Below the pieces are notes generated by a model. The model did no database searches. It was not told the origin of the DNA and saw only the letters and a list, made by a program, of their open reading frames with translations. Source: Punica granatum (lineage: Eukaryota > Streptophyta > Magnoliopsida > Myrtales > Lythraceae). Taken from it: a stretch of 64,000 nt of DNA. Numbering within the stretch: the first letter of the stretch is position 1; each line of letters opens with the position of its first letter. Both the position numbers and the translations under genes were made by a program. The stretch is from contig NC_045130.1 of NCBI RefSeq assembly GCF_007655135.1, positions 17,737,363-17,801,362 of the forward strand, given 5' to 3'. This document shows positions 23,286 through 35,704 of the stretch, piece by piece.

Positions 23286-24062
23286 GTATTACGTAAAAAG
23301 ATTGGCGGAATATTTTAGTTGGTGGCTTTTTTGGGGGAATTTCACACAACCGACAACTTGAGGGACTTAAAGCAAATTAAAATAAAAAATTTTAAATTTG
23401 AAAAAGGAAAAACCAAGGATGGATCGAGAAGGAGTGGGGCGTCGCCGCTGGCCACCCAAGCGCCCGTCGGCCGAATAGGATCCCTTAATTTGATTTCTTT
23501 TTCCTCATGGTTTTAGGACAGAATGAGGTCATCAACCGACTCAAACCATGCTGACGACCTCGATTGAGGGGTGAGTGGCTCGTAAGTGCACCCTGAACCC
23601 TCCAGATTGAGGGATTCAACCCTGATAGGGGAGTGGCTCACCACCCCCCGCCCGGCTCAGACTATGCCAGCGAGTCCGATCTAGGGGTCCAATTTTGGGG
23701 AGATGGTGGCCGCTTTCATATGGGGGTCCAATCTTGGCTGGTGACCCTAATTATGGGTCGATGCCCAACAGGGGTGGGGGCTTGGTTATCTCAAACGTTG
23801 GCGCGGGGAGGGAAAACCCCAATCAACCACCCACCCTACGATCCAGGTCACCAAAATTGTTTAAGCCGGCCGACGACACCGATCAGGGGGTGGGTGGCCT
23901 GGGGTCCCCTACCCCCTTCTCCGATTCTAGACTAGATTTTTTGATATTGATTTTATTTAATTTATTTATTTATTTTTACATCTCTCAAGTTGCCATTTAT
24001 GCAAAATTTTCCCGATAAAACCGCCACGTTGACATTCCATTCATTTTTTTTTACGAAATACT
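23286..24062. repeat. fold-back element B with GC-rich core (about 775 bp)
   Basis: The left end GTATTACGTAAAAA...GGAAT is mirrored by the reverse complement of the right end, GTATTTCGTAAAAA...GGAAT. Further paired blocks are GGTGGC / GTGGCGG and CAACTTGAGGGACTTAAA / CAACTTGAGAGATGTAAA. The arms are about 120 bp, AT-rich. The core (about 23410-23935) is strongly GC-rich and contains GGGGAGATGGTGGCCGC. Frames of about 100 codons in the core have no family features and are probably composition artefacts. Confidence 0.78.
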
Positions 24063-26053
24063 AATGGCGTGAAAATGGTGAAAATAGCGTACTATGTGGT
24101 ATTATTTTTCATTCTCTATTCTATAACTAATTATTAAGGTTCACATATATCGTTTGTAATCGAAATTTTTATTTTTGATATGACACCATATGTTGTACAT
24201 AATCAAAATATTTTTGCTGCCAAATTTTCTCGAATATTTTAAATAATGAATTAAACACATATCTCGAATGTTCAAAGAGAATAACACCATTATTCAGCAA
24301 AAAAAAGAAAAAAAAAAAAAAAGAAAAGAAGGCCGGTACGTATGAAAACTCTCCTTACCAGACATTTAGGGCCTTGCATTCATATTCTTTTAAGATAGTA
24401 GGAGGAGATCTTGGGTTTCGGGCCCTAATTCACAATAAGAAAAAAAAAATAGGAGGGGGCGAATTATTTGTAATGTGAACCTCCTAGCATGTGTCGATGT
24501 TGAATATATGAAGACAATGGATGAAGTAATTAATATAATGCATAAACATGCCAGCTTGTACTTAACTCATGTCATCGCATTATAAGGAAATATGTTTAAT
24601 TATCAAGATCATGAGGGGATTAATGTTTATCCCTAGAAGGTATAGCCATAGCACCATTTCGAGTAGAATAATAATGTCCATTACTTGGCAGAATTCTAGC
24701 ATTATCAAATTTTGTCGAGGATTGTTTGTACCCTCGAAAGGAAAAAAACTATTCGAAGTTGAAAATGTGGTAGTGGAGCTGCAATAATTTAGACGTCATT
24801 CAACCAAAAATATTGACAGCTCTTCCAAGGGACATGCCCATCAGAACAAACCCCAAGATAAACTTTCTTAATTTATTGGGACAAAACAAAAAACAGAGCT
24901 TACCAACTAAGAACAGATCCCCGGACAGTTCTCCCCGTCTTCTTCTCCCAATATAATGCGGTGGTATTAGTCATCAACTCGAAATTAAAACATTTCGGAT
25001 CTAATCCTCGTTATATTCCTTTATTTCATTTTCCTTTATTATCTATTAGTTCCAGATTACGACAAAAAAAAAATCTTGAACATTCGTTATCTCACTTACT
25101 ATTATCTATACTATTAGTATCAAAAGAAAATTGCCCCAGTTTTTTTTTTGAACTGTATTCAATGATATAAAATATAAAATTAAATGTAACGACAGAATTG
25201 TAAATTCACCCAAATTCGAGTACACATGAAGCATCTTTTTTCTCCTCCCATATTTATTTTTCAATCATAATGAGGTATGAATCTAATACAATAAAATAAA
25301 AATTTTAAATATTTAATAAAGCGGCACACGTAACTTATAGCGAGAATTAAAACTAAAAGAAGTGAAATTGTGCACCATTATACTGCATTATTTTCCCTAC
25401 TTCTCCTCCCCTATTTACATATTACATATAGTCACTCTCAGTCTCACCCTGACCTTTTACTCCACTCTTTCTCTGTCAATTCCTCGTTATATCTCAATTC
25501 ATTTATTTTACTTTTTTTATTATTATTTTAAATTTTCACCCCAACTTTTTCAATTTTCAATATGCCCAAATTTTACATGGTTAAGTAAATAAATAAAATA
25601 AAAAGTAAAACGGAAAAATTGAATTTGTGAATTTCTGCCTCATGTATTTTCAATTTATGAGTATTTTATTCAAGAAGCGTAAATTTTCTAGTGTAAATTA
25701 TATAAATCAATATATAGTCCCTCAAAATATTTTTTTTTCCATCTATCATAGAAATACTTTCTTCCCCGAAAAAATAGAGAACAGTCTCTCTCTCTCTCTC
25801 TCGTTCTCTAGTCTCTCCCCCTGTTCTCTCTTTTTCTTTTTTCTTTTTCTTTTTTTTTTGTGGGAAAGTGTCTCTCATTATTTTGCTCCTAATAGGTTAT
25901 TTTCATGGGGCCGGGCTTGATGTCTGTGCAGTTGCATTTTTGCCTACCAAAGAATACGGACCGAAAGCTTGAAAAGCAAATTCTCCGGCCGTATTTAGCC
26001 CTTGGTAATGTAAATTGATTTTCTTGTTTTACCCCAGCAAAATTGAGTTTCAA
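24063..26053. other. AT-rich spacer
   Basis: Poly-A/G run at about 24300-24330 and a CT microsatellite at 25785-25802 followed by a pyrimidine tract to 25858. No gene recognised. Confidence 0.45.
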
Positions 26054-26071
26054 ATTTACAGGTACATCCAC

Positions 26072-26224
26072 TTTTTTTTCCGGTTACAGTAGGAGGCTCA
26101 TGGTCTAATATAAGAAAATATAAAGGAAAGCTAAATAAAGGGACACATATAGTCCCACTGATGAGAATCGAACCTAGAACCTTTAGGTTACCATATGAGG
26201 GTGTTAACCACTGCACTACACCCT
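26072..26224 (-). mobile_element. tRNA-derived SINE
   Basis: The minus strand begins AGGGTGTAGTGCAGTGGTTA, with a box A-like TAGTGCAGTGG. It has a box B-like GGTTCGATTC at 26174-26165, the Pol III promoter pair of a tRNA, and ends in an A-tail (T-run at 26072-26079 on the plus strand). Flanks ATTTACAGGTACATC (26054-26068) and ATTTCTTGTACATT (26226-26239) look like a diverged target duplication. The head does not close as a tRNA cloverleaf, so it is not a tRNA gene. Confidence 0.72.
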
Positions 26225-26259
26225 ATTTCTTGTACATTAACTTATCAAAGCTGGGTAAA

Positions 26260-26645
26260 TGGCAGGTTTGATTCTATGACTTTTAGCAATGTTATCCCTT
26301 TCGTCCTAATTCTTTATTTTTGTTATTCTACCCTCAATCTTTTACATTTTTACCATTTTAATATGAACTTCAATTTTTTCATAATAAATATATTTTCCAT
26401 CCAAAAAATCATTTTAAATAGTAATTATAATTTCTAAATATAAACAAATCAGAAAAGTTAAGAACAAAACAAAAAAACAAGGAAAGGTATAGGCGTAGTT
26501 GCTGTATTTGGCGGCTACCTATTATGGAATAGGGGCGATGGTGGTCTCAACAGGGCCATTGTCCCCTAATTGAGGTCGCTGATGATCAGTAAGGTCGCTA
26601 GCAATTAGAATTAGGTGGTGGCGACAACCTCACTAATCGTTATTA
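26260..26645. repeat. possible truncated fold-back element with GC-rich core
   Basis: The core at about 26510-26640 contains AGGGGCGATGGTGG and CAGGGCCATTGTCCCC, like the cores of the fold-back elements, with one AT-rich arm on the left. No matching right arm is seen. Confidence 0.4.
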
Positions 26646-27300
26646 TAATGCTACTTATTGTTATTTACCACGTAAGAGATTCGGGATGTTTTGTTATGCA
26701 ATTCAAGCAACAAAATAATTTGTTAAGTTTAATTTGGAAAAATCCGTTATAATTTAATTTAGGACAAATTCAACAAACATCATTTATAGTTCTGTTATTG
26801 ACACTCCATGTTTTTGAAAATAAAACAGCGACACTTCGTATTTAAGAATACTAGCTAACATCATCTGTAAACCTTTCAATGGGTAGTGACACTTTCGGTA
26901 GATTTTCAAAAGACATTATTCCAAGCATGAGGGGGCCTAATATTGATTTTAAAACTCTCAAAGGATTTATATACCGGATGTACTATCATGTTTTAAATGT
27001 TAGGCTGTGTCCTTGACTCTATAACGAAACTATATGGGTGATTATAGAATGTATCCTTTAATTTAGTCTCACATGCAACTTAATTAAATCAATTTAATAT
27101 GTTTTTAGTGAGACTCTTCTTTTTTTATCAGTGAGACAATTTAATAGGTTGTTTTTTCGATTAATGTCGCTGAAGATCTAAGCTAGAAAACTACAAGGGT
27201 GTTTTAATAAATTATCCAAGCATGGGTGAGCTACAAGAAATTACCAGATAAATCAATGACTGCTTTCGAAATTTCGCTGTTCCTTGGTTCCAAGATCCCG
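26646..27300. other. spacer upstream of CYCD3
   Basis: AT-rich, no gene. Its 3' part presumably holds distal promoter sequence of CYCD3. Confidence 0.45.
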
Positions 27301-27305
27301 TCTGA

Positions 27306-27316
27306 ATATATATAAA
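27306..27316 (+). promoter_or_regulatory. TATA box of CYCD3
   Basis: ATATATATAAA lies about 290 bp before the CYCD3 ATG, followed by a pyrimidine- and purine-rich leader with a GA run (27462-27478). Position and sequence suit a TATA element; this is inferred. Confidence 0.55.
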
Positions 27317-27478
27317 GAAAGGAGGACAAGCGTGAAACTGAAACCCACTGATAGGTAGAAACCTCACTCACTCACTCTGTCCCTCCATTTTCTTTTCTTT
27401 TCTCAGCTCTGCTTTGAGCCACTCCCCAGTCTCTGCAACAAACAACTCAGACACAGAGCTAGAGAGAGAGAGAGAGAG

Positions 27479-27547
27479 ATGGGTCTGAGCTTCTTCTCCT
27501 CCTCCTCCTCCTCCTCCTCCTCTTTATTGCTCTCCTCTCAGCAATGA
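27479..27547 (+). CDS. upstream open reading frame in the CYCD3 leader, 22 residues
   Basis: ATG at 27479 opens a 22-codon frame ending with TGA at 27545-27547, 56 bp before the cyclin ATG. It starts MGLSFF, continues with a run of nine serines (mostly TCC codons) and ends LLLSSQQ. It would be translated before the main frame if the transcript starts near the TATA box. Whether it represses translation is unknown; the serine run may simply be a TCC microsatellite. Confidence 0.4.
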   Translation: MGLSFFSSSSSSSSSLLLSSQQ

Positions 27548-27603
27548 CCAAGAACGAGATAGACCCAATCAACCACCACTGAACCTCTTCTTCTGAGGAG
27601 AAG

Positions 27604-29655
27604 ATGGCATTACAGAACAACCATCACCACCATAGCAGCAGTGAGCAGACCCAAGAACAAGAAAGTCACTTCTTCTTGCTAGATGCTCTGTACTGCGAGG
27701 AAGAACAGAGATGGGAAGAAGAAGGAGAAGAGGAGGGGGTGGAAGATGCAGCGGCAGAGGACTGCATCGGAAATGGGAGGAAGCCCTCTTCTCTTCTTCC
27801 TCTCCTGCTGCTGGAACAGGATCTGTTCTGGGAAGACGAGGAGCTGCTCTCTCTCTTCTCCAAAGAAGAGGCCCAGCAGGAGGAGTCGGGTCTCGGAACA
27901 GAGCAATCTGTTTCTTCGGGATCGGTTCGTGGAGAAGCCGTGGAGCGGATGCTGAGAGTGAGTGCTCATTACGGGTTCTCAGCCCTCACCGCCGTGCTTG
28001 CCATCGATTACGTGGACCGGTTCCTCTCGAGGTTCCGCGTGCAGAGCGATAAGCCGTGGATGATTCAGCTCGTCGCGGTGGCCTGCGTCTCCATGGCTGC
28101 AAAAGTTGAAGAGACCTATGTGCCTTTCCTTTTAGACCTCCAAGTATGAACTACATTTCACAGACTCTCTCGGCCTTGGTTAATGTCAAGACCCTCTAAA
28201 AGTGCCAATGAATCATTTCTGGCTATACGAAGAACCCGTAAACCAGTAAAATAGAAGAGGGGAAAACAATAATGTATGATAAGTTATTGTTCGAATATCC
28301 TCTTTGTTCGCTGTTTCTTGAGTCTTGACCAGAAAGGATTAACATGACAATGTAGAGAAATGATTACATTAAATGTGATTAGTCATATGATCGTTTGACT
28401 GTCCGCCGGTACGAGAATTCTGCGGTCCTTATCGGTTGTTTGTTGCTGTTCTTTCTGTTGTAGGTGGGGGAAGCGAAGTACGTGTTCGAGGCGAAGGCCA
28501 TACAGACAATGGAGCTGCTGGTGCTGTCCACGCTCAAATGGAAGATGCACCCGGTGACCCCACTCTCGTTTCTCGACCACATCATTAGGAGGCTCGGCCT
28601 CAAGAGCGAAGTGCACTGGGAGTTTTTCAGGAGATGTGAAGCCCTCCTCCTCTCCGTCGTCTCCGGTAGGCAGTTGACTTATCTAAGCATCTAACAGAAA
28701 CATGACAATTGACTTGAACAGATAAAGACATAAGTATTGTCAGATCTTCTGAGGTTAAGCGTGTTATGTGTTTGTCTTGCAGATTCAAGATCTGTGGGCT
28801 ATCTTCCTTCTGTACTGGCCACCGCTACGATGATGCACGTCATCGAAGAGGTCGAGACAGATAGTCCTATCGAGTACGAAGCCCAGCTACTTCGAGTTCT
28901 TCGTATGAGTAAGGTGGGGATCTCCTCAAGTCTGGGTTTTTCTCATTTCCCTGTTAGTCGCATTTGTCAGAAACGTCTAATTTAAGCTCGATATTATTGG
29001 CCGGCCAATCACGCCCGTAAATGATCCGTATGGACCCACATTGTTGTGTAACTTTGTGACCCATCGGCTCGTTTTTTCTTAGGATCTGTCTTCCTTGAGA
29101 TACTTTTGAATAGTGCTAACAATTGTCATTAGAAACTCGCGAATACCGGTCTTGAATGTATATCAACGGGCTGAGATCGGGGAACATAATTAGCTTTACC
29201 ACTTGTTGCACAGCAGAGTCTTTTTTGTATTAGCATGTCATCAGGCAAAAGTGCAGTTAATTATGCAAAGCATATGATTAGCACGATCTAGATTTGGACT
29301 AATCCCCATCAGTCTCTCACACTTGGTACTTTTGATCAATTTTCAACAGGAAAAAGTGGACGGCTGTTATCAACTCATCCTGGGGATATCGAAGGCCCGA
29401 AACACCGACCACGGTGTCATCAACTTGCACAAGCGCAAAAGCGGCCAGATTCAGAGCAGCTCTAGGGGTGCAACCGAATCATCCTTGATCAGTAGCACTA
29501 CTGATGATATATCCAATGAGGATCATCATCATCAGCCTCTTGTCAAGAGAAGCAGAGTACAGCTCCTAGAGAAGAGCAACTCGTGCAACAATGCTGGTGG
29601 CAGTCTATTGTCGCTCGGTCGGGTTTTCATGAACGCTGTGCGCAGCCCGCACTAG
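27604..29655 (+). CDS. CYCD3: D3-type cyclin, four exons
   Basis: Exons 27604-28143, 28464-28665, 28783-28913 and 29350-29655 join in frame across GT-AG introns to about 392 residues. Residues 29-33, LYCEE, form the LxCxE motif that binds the retinoblastoma-related protein. The N-terminal cyclin box begins near residue 110 (EAVERMLRVSAHYGFSALTA) and includes DKPWMIQLVAVACVSMAAKV. The C-terminal cyclin fold follows (KWKMHPVTPLSFLDHIIRRL, VDGCYQLILGISK). The tail is Ser-rich, as in D3 cyclins. In the family, CYCD3 activates CDKA, drives G1/S and responds to cytokinin and sugar. The start codon gives the conserved FLLDALYCEEE beginning. The His/Ser- and Glu-rich N-terminus is somewhat longer than usual. 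The D3 assignment rests on the motif context; the exact paralogue is unknown. Confidence 0.93.
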
Positions 29656-29973
29656 CTTGCCCTAGGTGGAGAGCAAGGTCACTGATGCAGACATGCAGAG
29701 CCAATTACGGATAAGAAGTCAGGAGATGTCCAGCCGACACTAGGATAAAAAGCAATAAAAAGGACGAGGTTCCGATGGTATCATATCTACTTATGAACAT
29801 CAGAAAAGAACAAAGAGCTGAGGAGGAGGAGGGAGATGGGAAGGGACAGGGCGGGAAGCAACGGGAGGGAGGGAATGAATGAGTGGAGGGCTACCACTCT
29901 TTAAATTTTTTTACTGCCTATTTTGCCGCTATATCTACGTACCCTTTTGAGTCCATTTCGAGGCATATAATAT

Positions 29974-30008
<35 letters not shown>

Positions 30009-31337
30009 TATTTATATGAAATATATGGAATATGGGACATATAATTGATGTTGGGTTATTGAATATATGTGATTCAATAAATTCAAAAGCATTTTTGTAG
30101 TTCTGCTGCCGTGTTTGATGCCATTTTCAGCTCTCATTGTCCTACGTCTTTCATCGATGGTGACACATGATGCAGATTTGGATCCTTCCAAATCCTAACC
30201 CCAGGTGACATCTTTATTGCTTTCCACCCCATAGACATTAACGTCAAAAAAATATGTCAACTCGAGAAACAATTGAATCGAATGTGCACTGAGAGGAGGA
30301 AAAATATACGTAGTCATGTAAATGGTTATATATCATTGTATGATTCGGGACAAATCGAACATTGATAATGAAAATTGAAGTTCTTTACTACTATATATTT
30401 GAGAAATTTGATGGGAAGAAGGAGAGATGCATATTTTCCTTTTCCAAGTTTCGACCAACTTTTCTAATATGAAATGTAACTTCTGCGCCTTTTTGAATTC
30501 AATGTTACGTTACTATCCATATGCATATAGCGTGCTTCATGACCGATTACTTTTATATGTGAATTCATGTTTTTGCGCTAAATTAAAAATATTGTTTGTG
30601 CCATAACCTGTGCTTTTTCAGTGCACGAGACTCACATGTAAAACTTCCACTTTTGGATTAAAAGCTGCTAAAACTTCATGGTGACATGCCTCAAGAACGT
30701 CCTTGTGACTTCTTACCACTAACTTATTCGTGCAACTGATGCAGATATTTCGTAGATATATATGTTATTCATTATGAAAAGATAGCACATACATGAAACT
30801 GTTCAGCCAAAACAAAAAAAAGCATATATATGAAACTATCTCGTCCCCTCAGGTGATGGTCCATTGAGGAGGGATAGGCATTGAACCGATTGAGTGTCAC
30901 CTATCCAGCAACTATTGCACCTTACGGAATCGGCCCTCGATGGGACGGGTGAGTTCCCGCAAGTTAGCAACATGACAGCAACATAATATTTCACCCAGTT
31001 AGGAGGAAAGTCCAGTCCTGGTTTTGGAGGCACTATTTCTAGAATCCTGCCAAGAAGCTCCATATATAAAAGGAACAACCGAAAACCCTAACTTTCAAGA
31101 ACAAATAAGATCAATTGGCGTGCTATTCGGATTTCTTCTTTTTGTATGAATCACAGGCTCTATATACCTTTTCCAGCAAAAAAAAAAAAAGGCTCTATGC
31201 AATATGCCTACATATAAATAATATATACTCATTCATCTGTAAGTTCATGTTCACGCGCCTCCCATGGCGCGTACCTTCACCTGAAGCGCCCCTCTTGTTC
31301 CATTATTATGTGCTTAGTGGAAATAATATCAGTACAC

Positions 31338-31372
<35 letters not shown>

Positions 31373-32185
31373 TGGATTTTGTAATAAGGGTCTTGCTCCA
31401 ACTCCGACCCAAAGCCGAATCCTGAGACCTTATCTTGAAGATTATCAAGTTCCATTATCGTTTGATGGTCTCTTTGCCATTCAGAAGAGGGTTTAAGGAA
31501 GTTGGACCTTAACCTTGTTGCACCAACCCGCGACCCCAACAAGTACCTTTTTTATTTTCATCATAAAAAAGAAAACCTCCCCCTATATTTTTTTATAATT
31601 CATTAAGCCGTATGTATGTATTAAACGGTTCTCCATGAGGTTTATGTCGGCTGGATATGAATTATCTTGGCCATGTGCTTTGACTTTCGCATCCAGCTAT
31701 TACTTCCGTCCTTAATTCACTTGATTAATCATGATTGCAAGATCTATGGCATGATTTAGAAGAACCCTAACACGGTCCACTGAACATGCATGCAGCCAAC
31801 ACAAGAAGGCAAGATCTGAATAGCATATATATGAGGCAAACAAGATTGGGAAAAGATTACTAGATTTGTATATTATGGTGATATGTATGATTCATGCACA
31901 TGATGGCTTATATCGACTTATGGAAATAGAAACTATATGAGAGGGAAGCCCTGAAGTTGATGATATGGAATTAAGGGTATATATCGATCATAATGGATAA
32001 TGAATGTATGACGGAGTGGAAGCTCTTCTTTATATGCTATTTGCGCAATAATGCGTTGCTTTTCCTCGCTTCATGTGGAGCACTCACCGCCACTGGTCGT
32101 GTATGCCAAGACCAAGACCCTCCCTCTCTTTTCCATTCCATGACAAAATTGTTTCTTCACCGAAAGCTGTCAATTTTTTTTTTTT
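29656..32185. other. CYCD3 3' region and spacer with microsatellites
   Basis: Begins with the presumed CYCD3 3' untranslated region. TA dinucleotide runs occupy about 29976-30005 and 31340-31369. No gene is recognised; frames overlapping the TA runs are artefacts. Confidence 0.5.
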
Positions 32186-33050
32186 GGAAAAGTTACAAAA
32201 ACTCCCTTATCATTAGCTGTTCGAACAAATTAAACCATGTATTTTTTCAATAGATAACTAACACTTTGTAATTTACTCTGTGGGACATAAAGAACCTCAG
32301 CGATACTTTTTTTTTTCACTTTTGGTCTTCAACCTTTAACATGTTTTTTACTTTTTAATCCTAAACTCTTTTTATTTGTCATTTTTATCTTCAACTTTCA
32401 AGAATTTTTCACTTTAGTCCTACCAAAGGGAGGGAGGAGCCGGGGCCGCAAATTGGCAACCACGACCGCGACAATACTCTTGTGATCGCCAGCGCGGGTG
32501 CCGACATCCACGGGGGTGCGGTCGGGGGCACCAATCGACGCCCCCGACCCCACCCCCATGATTGACCGCACCCTCAGAGGACACCAACGATCGCGGTGTT
32601 GAGGTCGGGGTAGTTGATTGGCGGCCCCAGCCCCCGAATTAGTTGGGACCTTGAGTTGAGGTTCCGACCAATTTGGGGGCTGAAGCCACTAATCGGCGAC
32701 CCCGACCCCACCCCCGTGATTACCAGCGACCTATATGGGTGCCGTGACTACGAGGGTGGGGTCGGGGCCGCCAATTGGGGGCCTTAGCCCCTTCCTCCCT
32801 TCGGTAGAATTAAAGTGAAAAGTTCTTGAAAGTTAAGTATAAAAATGACAAAGAAAAAAATTTAAGATCATAAAGTAAAAAGAAAATGTTAAAGGTTGAG
32901 AATTAAAAATGAAGAAAAGAGTAGTGGTGAGGTTCTTTATGTCCTATTTAGTTAACTACAGATTGTTAGTCGTCCCTCGAAAAAACACAGGATTCAATTT
33001 GTCCCAACTCTTAATCATGAGGGGATTTTTGTGCTTTTTTTTTCTTTCCA
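32186..33050. repeat. fold-back element C with GC-rich core (about 865 bp)
   Basis: The left arm (GGGACATAAAGAACCTCAGC, TCTTCAACCTTTAACATG, AACTTTCAAGAATTTTTCAC) pairs with the reverse complement of the right arm (AGGACATAAAGAACCTCACC, TCTCAACCTTTAACATT, AACTTTCAAGAACTTTTCAC). The arms are about 240 bp each. The core at about 32421-32795 is GC-rich with repeated CCCCGACCCCACCCCC-type blocks. Non-coding; likely a MITE or fold-back DNA transposon. Confidence 0.85.
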
Positions 33051-34711
33051 ACTCCATTTTTTTTTGGCAATACTAAAATAGAATTACCAAGGTCATTTTT
33101 CCAATACTAGGTTGAGAATTTAATTCGAAACTTTCTAATTTCAAACTGAGAACGAATGTTGCTGTACTGAATGAGGTTTCTCTAATTAATATGAAAAGTT
33201 ATTGAATGTTGGAATGCAGCTTGCGTAGATACTTGAAATCAAGTTCAAATATTGTAACATTTGGCTTTTGGGTCATATTTGTCTTATACATGATATGTAA
33301 TGTAATTCTGCCAGTAGAGACTAATGATGCGCCAATTTCAATCGAGTAATATTCCCAATAGAGAATGCGTTCCTTTCCCTTTTTTGGTGTTCGGTACCTT
33401 TTTGCACGGGTAATACTAAACTAAACAATGGACATCTTTTTCGCCGAAAAACAATGGGACTTCTTTTGCAAAGGATAATTAAATCTAGCTACACAATATT
33501 ATAGCTACTAAAGATCATTAGATGAGCTCACTGTTTTTGCAAAAAAAAAGATTTATATACTGGAGTTATGGACTATTCCGTCAACAGTCGATTTGGATTG
33601 AGAATCGCAGTTCGTTATAAGTTGTTTCCTTATATGATATACATTGCAGACAATGTTCTTAATGATCAAAGCTAATTATTTTGCATGGATGCGACATGGC
33701 AGCATGGTACACACCGTGCATTTAGCTACTAGTGCAGTCGACTTAAGTTCGACTGAGAAAAAATGAAAGATGTGCATGCACGATAGAGATAATAATACAT
33801 TCTTCAGTTATAAGCACAGTACACAATTTTCGTTTCCCGACCACGATAAGATACCAAAAAGGGGATGATTTTTTGCTTGGTTACGTGATAATGGGGTTCG
33901 CACCAAATCTTAAGATAAAGTTGAATTTGAAAAGGTCAGCGCCGTGGGATATGGAATTCGAAAACGAAATTGTGTGTTGGGGGACAAGATCTTTGGACTG
34001 TGTTGGGGAGATGTCTTGTTGTTGTGGTGTGATGTGTCCTTTATTGCTTTTGATTTTTTATTTCGATGAAATCACATAATATCCTTCAACTTATTAATTA
34101 AAATTAATCTTTACTTGAAAGTAGCTTGTTCTAAGTAGAAATTGCTTCTAGTGCATTTAGAATTTTCGCACTGCAATTCATTCATTAATAGAATAATTTG
34201 CTAACTGCATTATATTTTCGAGTTGCTTGGTCTTTTTACTTACTTTAGTTGGCAGGTCGAAGTGTAGGATACGATAGTAGGGCTCATGATTCATGAGAGA
34301 GAGGAGAATTGAATTGAATTGTCTTTTCAAAGGGAAACAGCTGAGCTGAGCTAGCTCCCAAGAAGAACTATAAGTCCGAAGGAATAAAAAAATAAATCAT
34401 TAAATCAGTCTCTCTGTCGCCCGCATTACCCCAATTATGGTCGAATAATATGATGGCTAAAGATTTCTTTGGTCTCTCTTTAATATCATCTCTCTTCATT
34501 AATTATAATTAAATCCCTTTTTATAATTTTTTTCCGGTAGTTATAATTTTTTTTATATAAAAGCTCATGAGTTTTGTAGAAATAAAATATAAATAAATAA
34601 AAGAGTGAGTAAAATTTCATCATAAAAATTGAATATAAATCTCTTGATTCGAGATGAGTATGAATGCTATTAAAATCAATTATATAGGTAACAAATCGCA
34701 TTTTTATAATG
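33051..34711. other. AT-rich spacer
   Basis: No recognised gene. A 68-codon frame at 33873-34079 has no family features. Confidence 0.45.
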
Positions 34712-35704
34712 GATTAATTACCTAAAAAAGCATAACATTTGTATTTTTTTTAAATATATCACGACCTTTATAAAATATAACACAAAAATATACGGCATTT
34801 ATATTTTTTAAAAATATAACATAACCTTTGGAGAGTGGTACAAAAATGCACGATATTTGCCTTTTTTTCTAAATAAAGCACGATCATTAAAATATAACAC
34901 AGAATAGCACGAACTTCAAGTTTAACTGCTACTCTAGTACAACGTTAATTATTCATCAAATGTAAAGATAACAGTTAACAGCGCCTCGTGGCATAACATG
35001 ATTGGACGAATGGGTCCCACATATTTTTATTTAATTAAAAAATAATTCTAAAAATTTTAAAAATTTAAAAAGAATATTTTTTTCTAAAAAAAGAAAAAAA
35101 AGAGCTGATTGTAGATTGCGGGGGCCACAATTAGGCCCTCGCCGCCGAAAATGAGAAAGTAACCAATTTTGGGACTCTTTCAATTCCTGCTATGGGTGTC
35201 CCGATTATAGCCACCACCCACATAATTAGGGTCATGCCGCAGCCAACGACCCCAGTTGGGAGATGGTAGCCACCAGCGTAGCCAACATCGTCGGTTCTCT
35301 CCCCCTTTCCTCTTATTAAGTTCCCTTATCTTTTCTTCTAATTTTTTATTTTTATAATTATTTTTTAATTAAATAAAAACTTATCAGGTCTGCTCGTCCA
35401 ATCATGTTGTGTTACATAGCATCGTTTGCTCCATATTAGCCGTTATCATTACAATTTGACGGAATAATTGATGTCGTTCTAGACACGCGACAAAACCTAA
35501 AGGTTGTGTCTTTTTATACTATTTTTTAATGGTCGTGCTATATTTAGGAACAAGTATAAAAGTCGCGCATTTCTATGCTACTCTTTAGATGTCATGTTAT
35601 ATTTAGAAAAAAAATAGAAAAATCGTGTCTTTCTATACTATTTTTCGAATCTCGTACTAGATTTAAAAAAAGTGCAAAGATGATACTTTGTTTTAGGTGA
35701 TTAG
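34712..35704. repeat. fold-back element D with GC-rich core (about 990 bp)
   Basis: The left end GATTAATTACCTAAA is mirrored by the reverse complement of the right end, GGCTAATCACCTAAA. Further paired blocks are AACATGATTGGACGA (both arms) and TTTTTATTTAATTAAAAAAT (both arms). The arms are about 350 bp and carry internal repeats of about 70 bp built on TAAATATArCACGACCnTTA. The core (about 35105-35300) is GC-rich and includes GGGAGATGGTAGCCACC. Non-coding. Confidence 0.87.

Noticed and set aside
23633..24018. Two overlapping open frames of about 100 codons
   Set aside because: They lie in the GC-rich core of a fold-back element, where stop codons are rare by composition; no domain or splice signals.
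26140..26224. tRNA gene on the minus strand
   Set aside because: Boxes A and B are present, but acceptor and anticodon stems do not pair, and an A-tail follows; it fits a SINE better.
31306..31542. 78-codon minus-strand frame
   Set aside because: Runs through a TA microsatellite giving an Ile-Tyr repeat; not a plausible gene.
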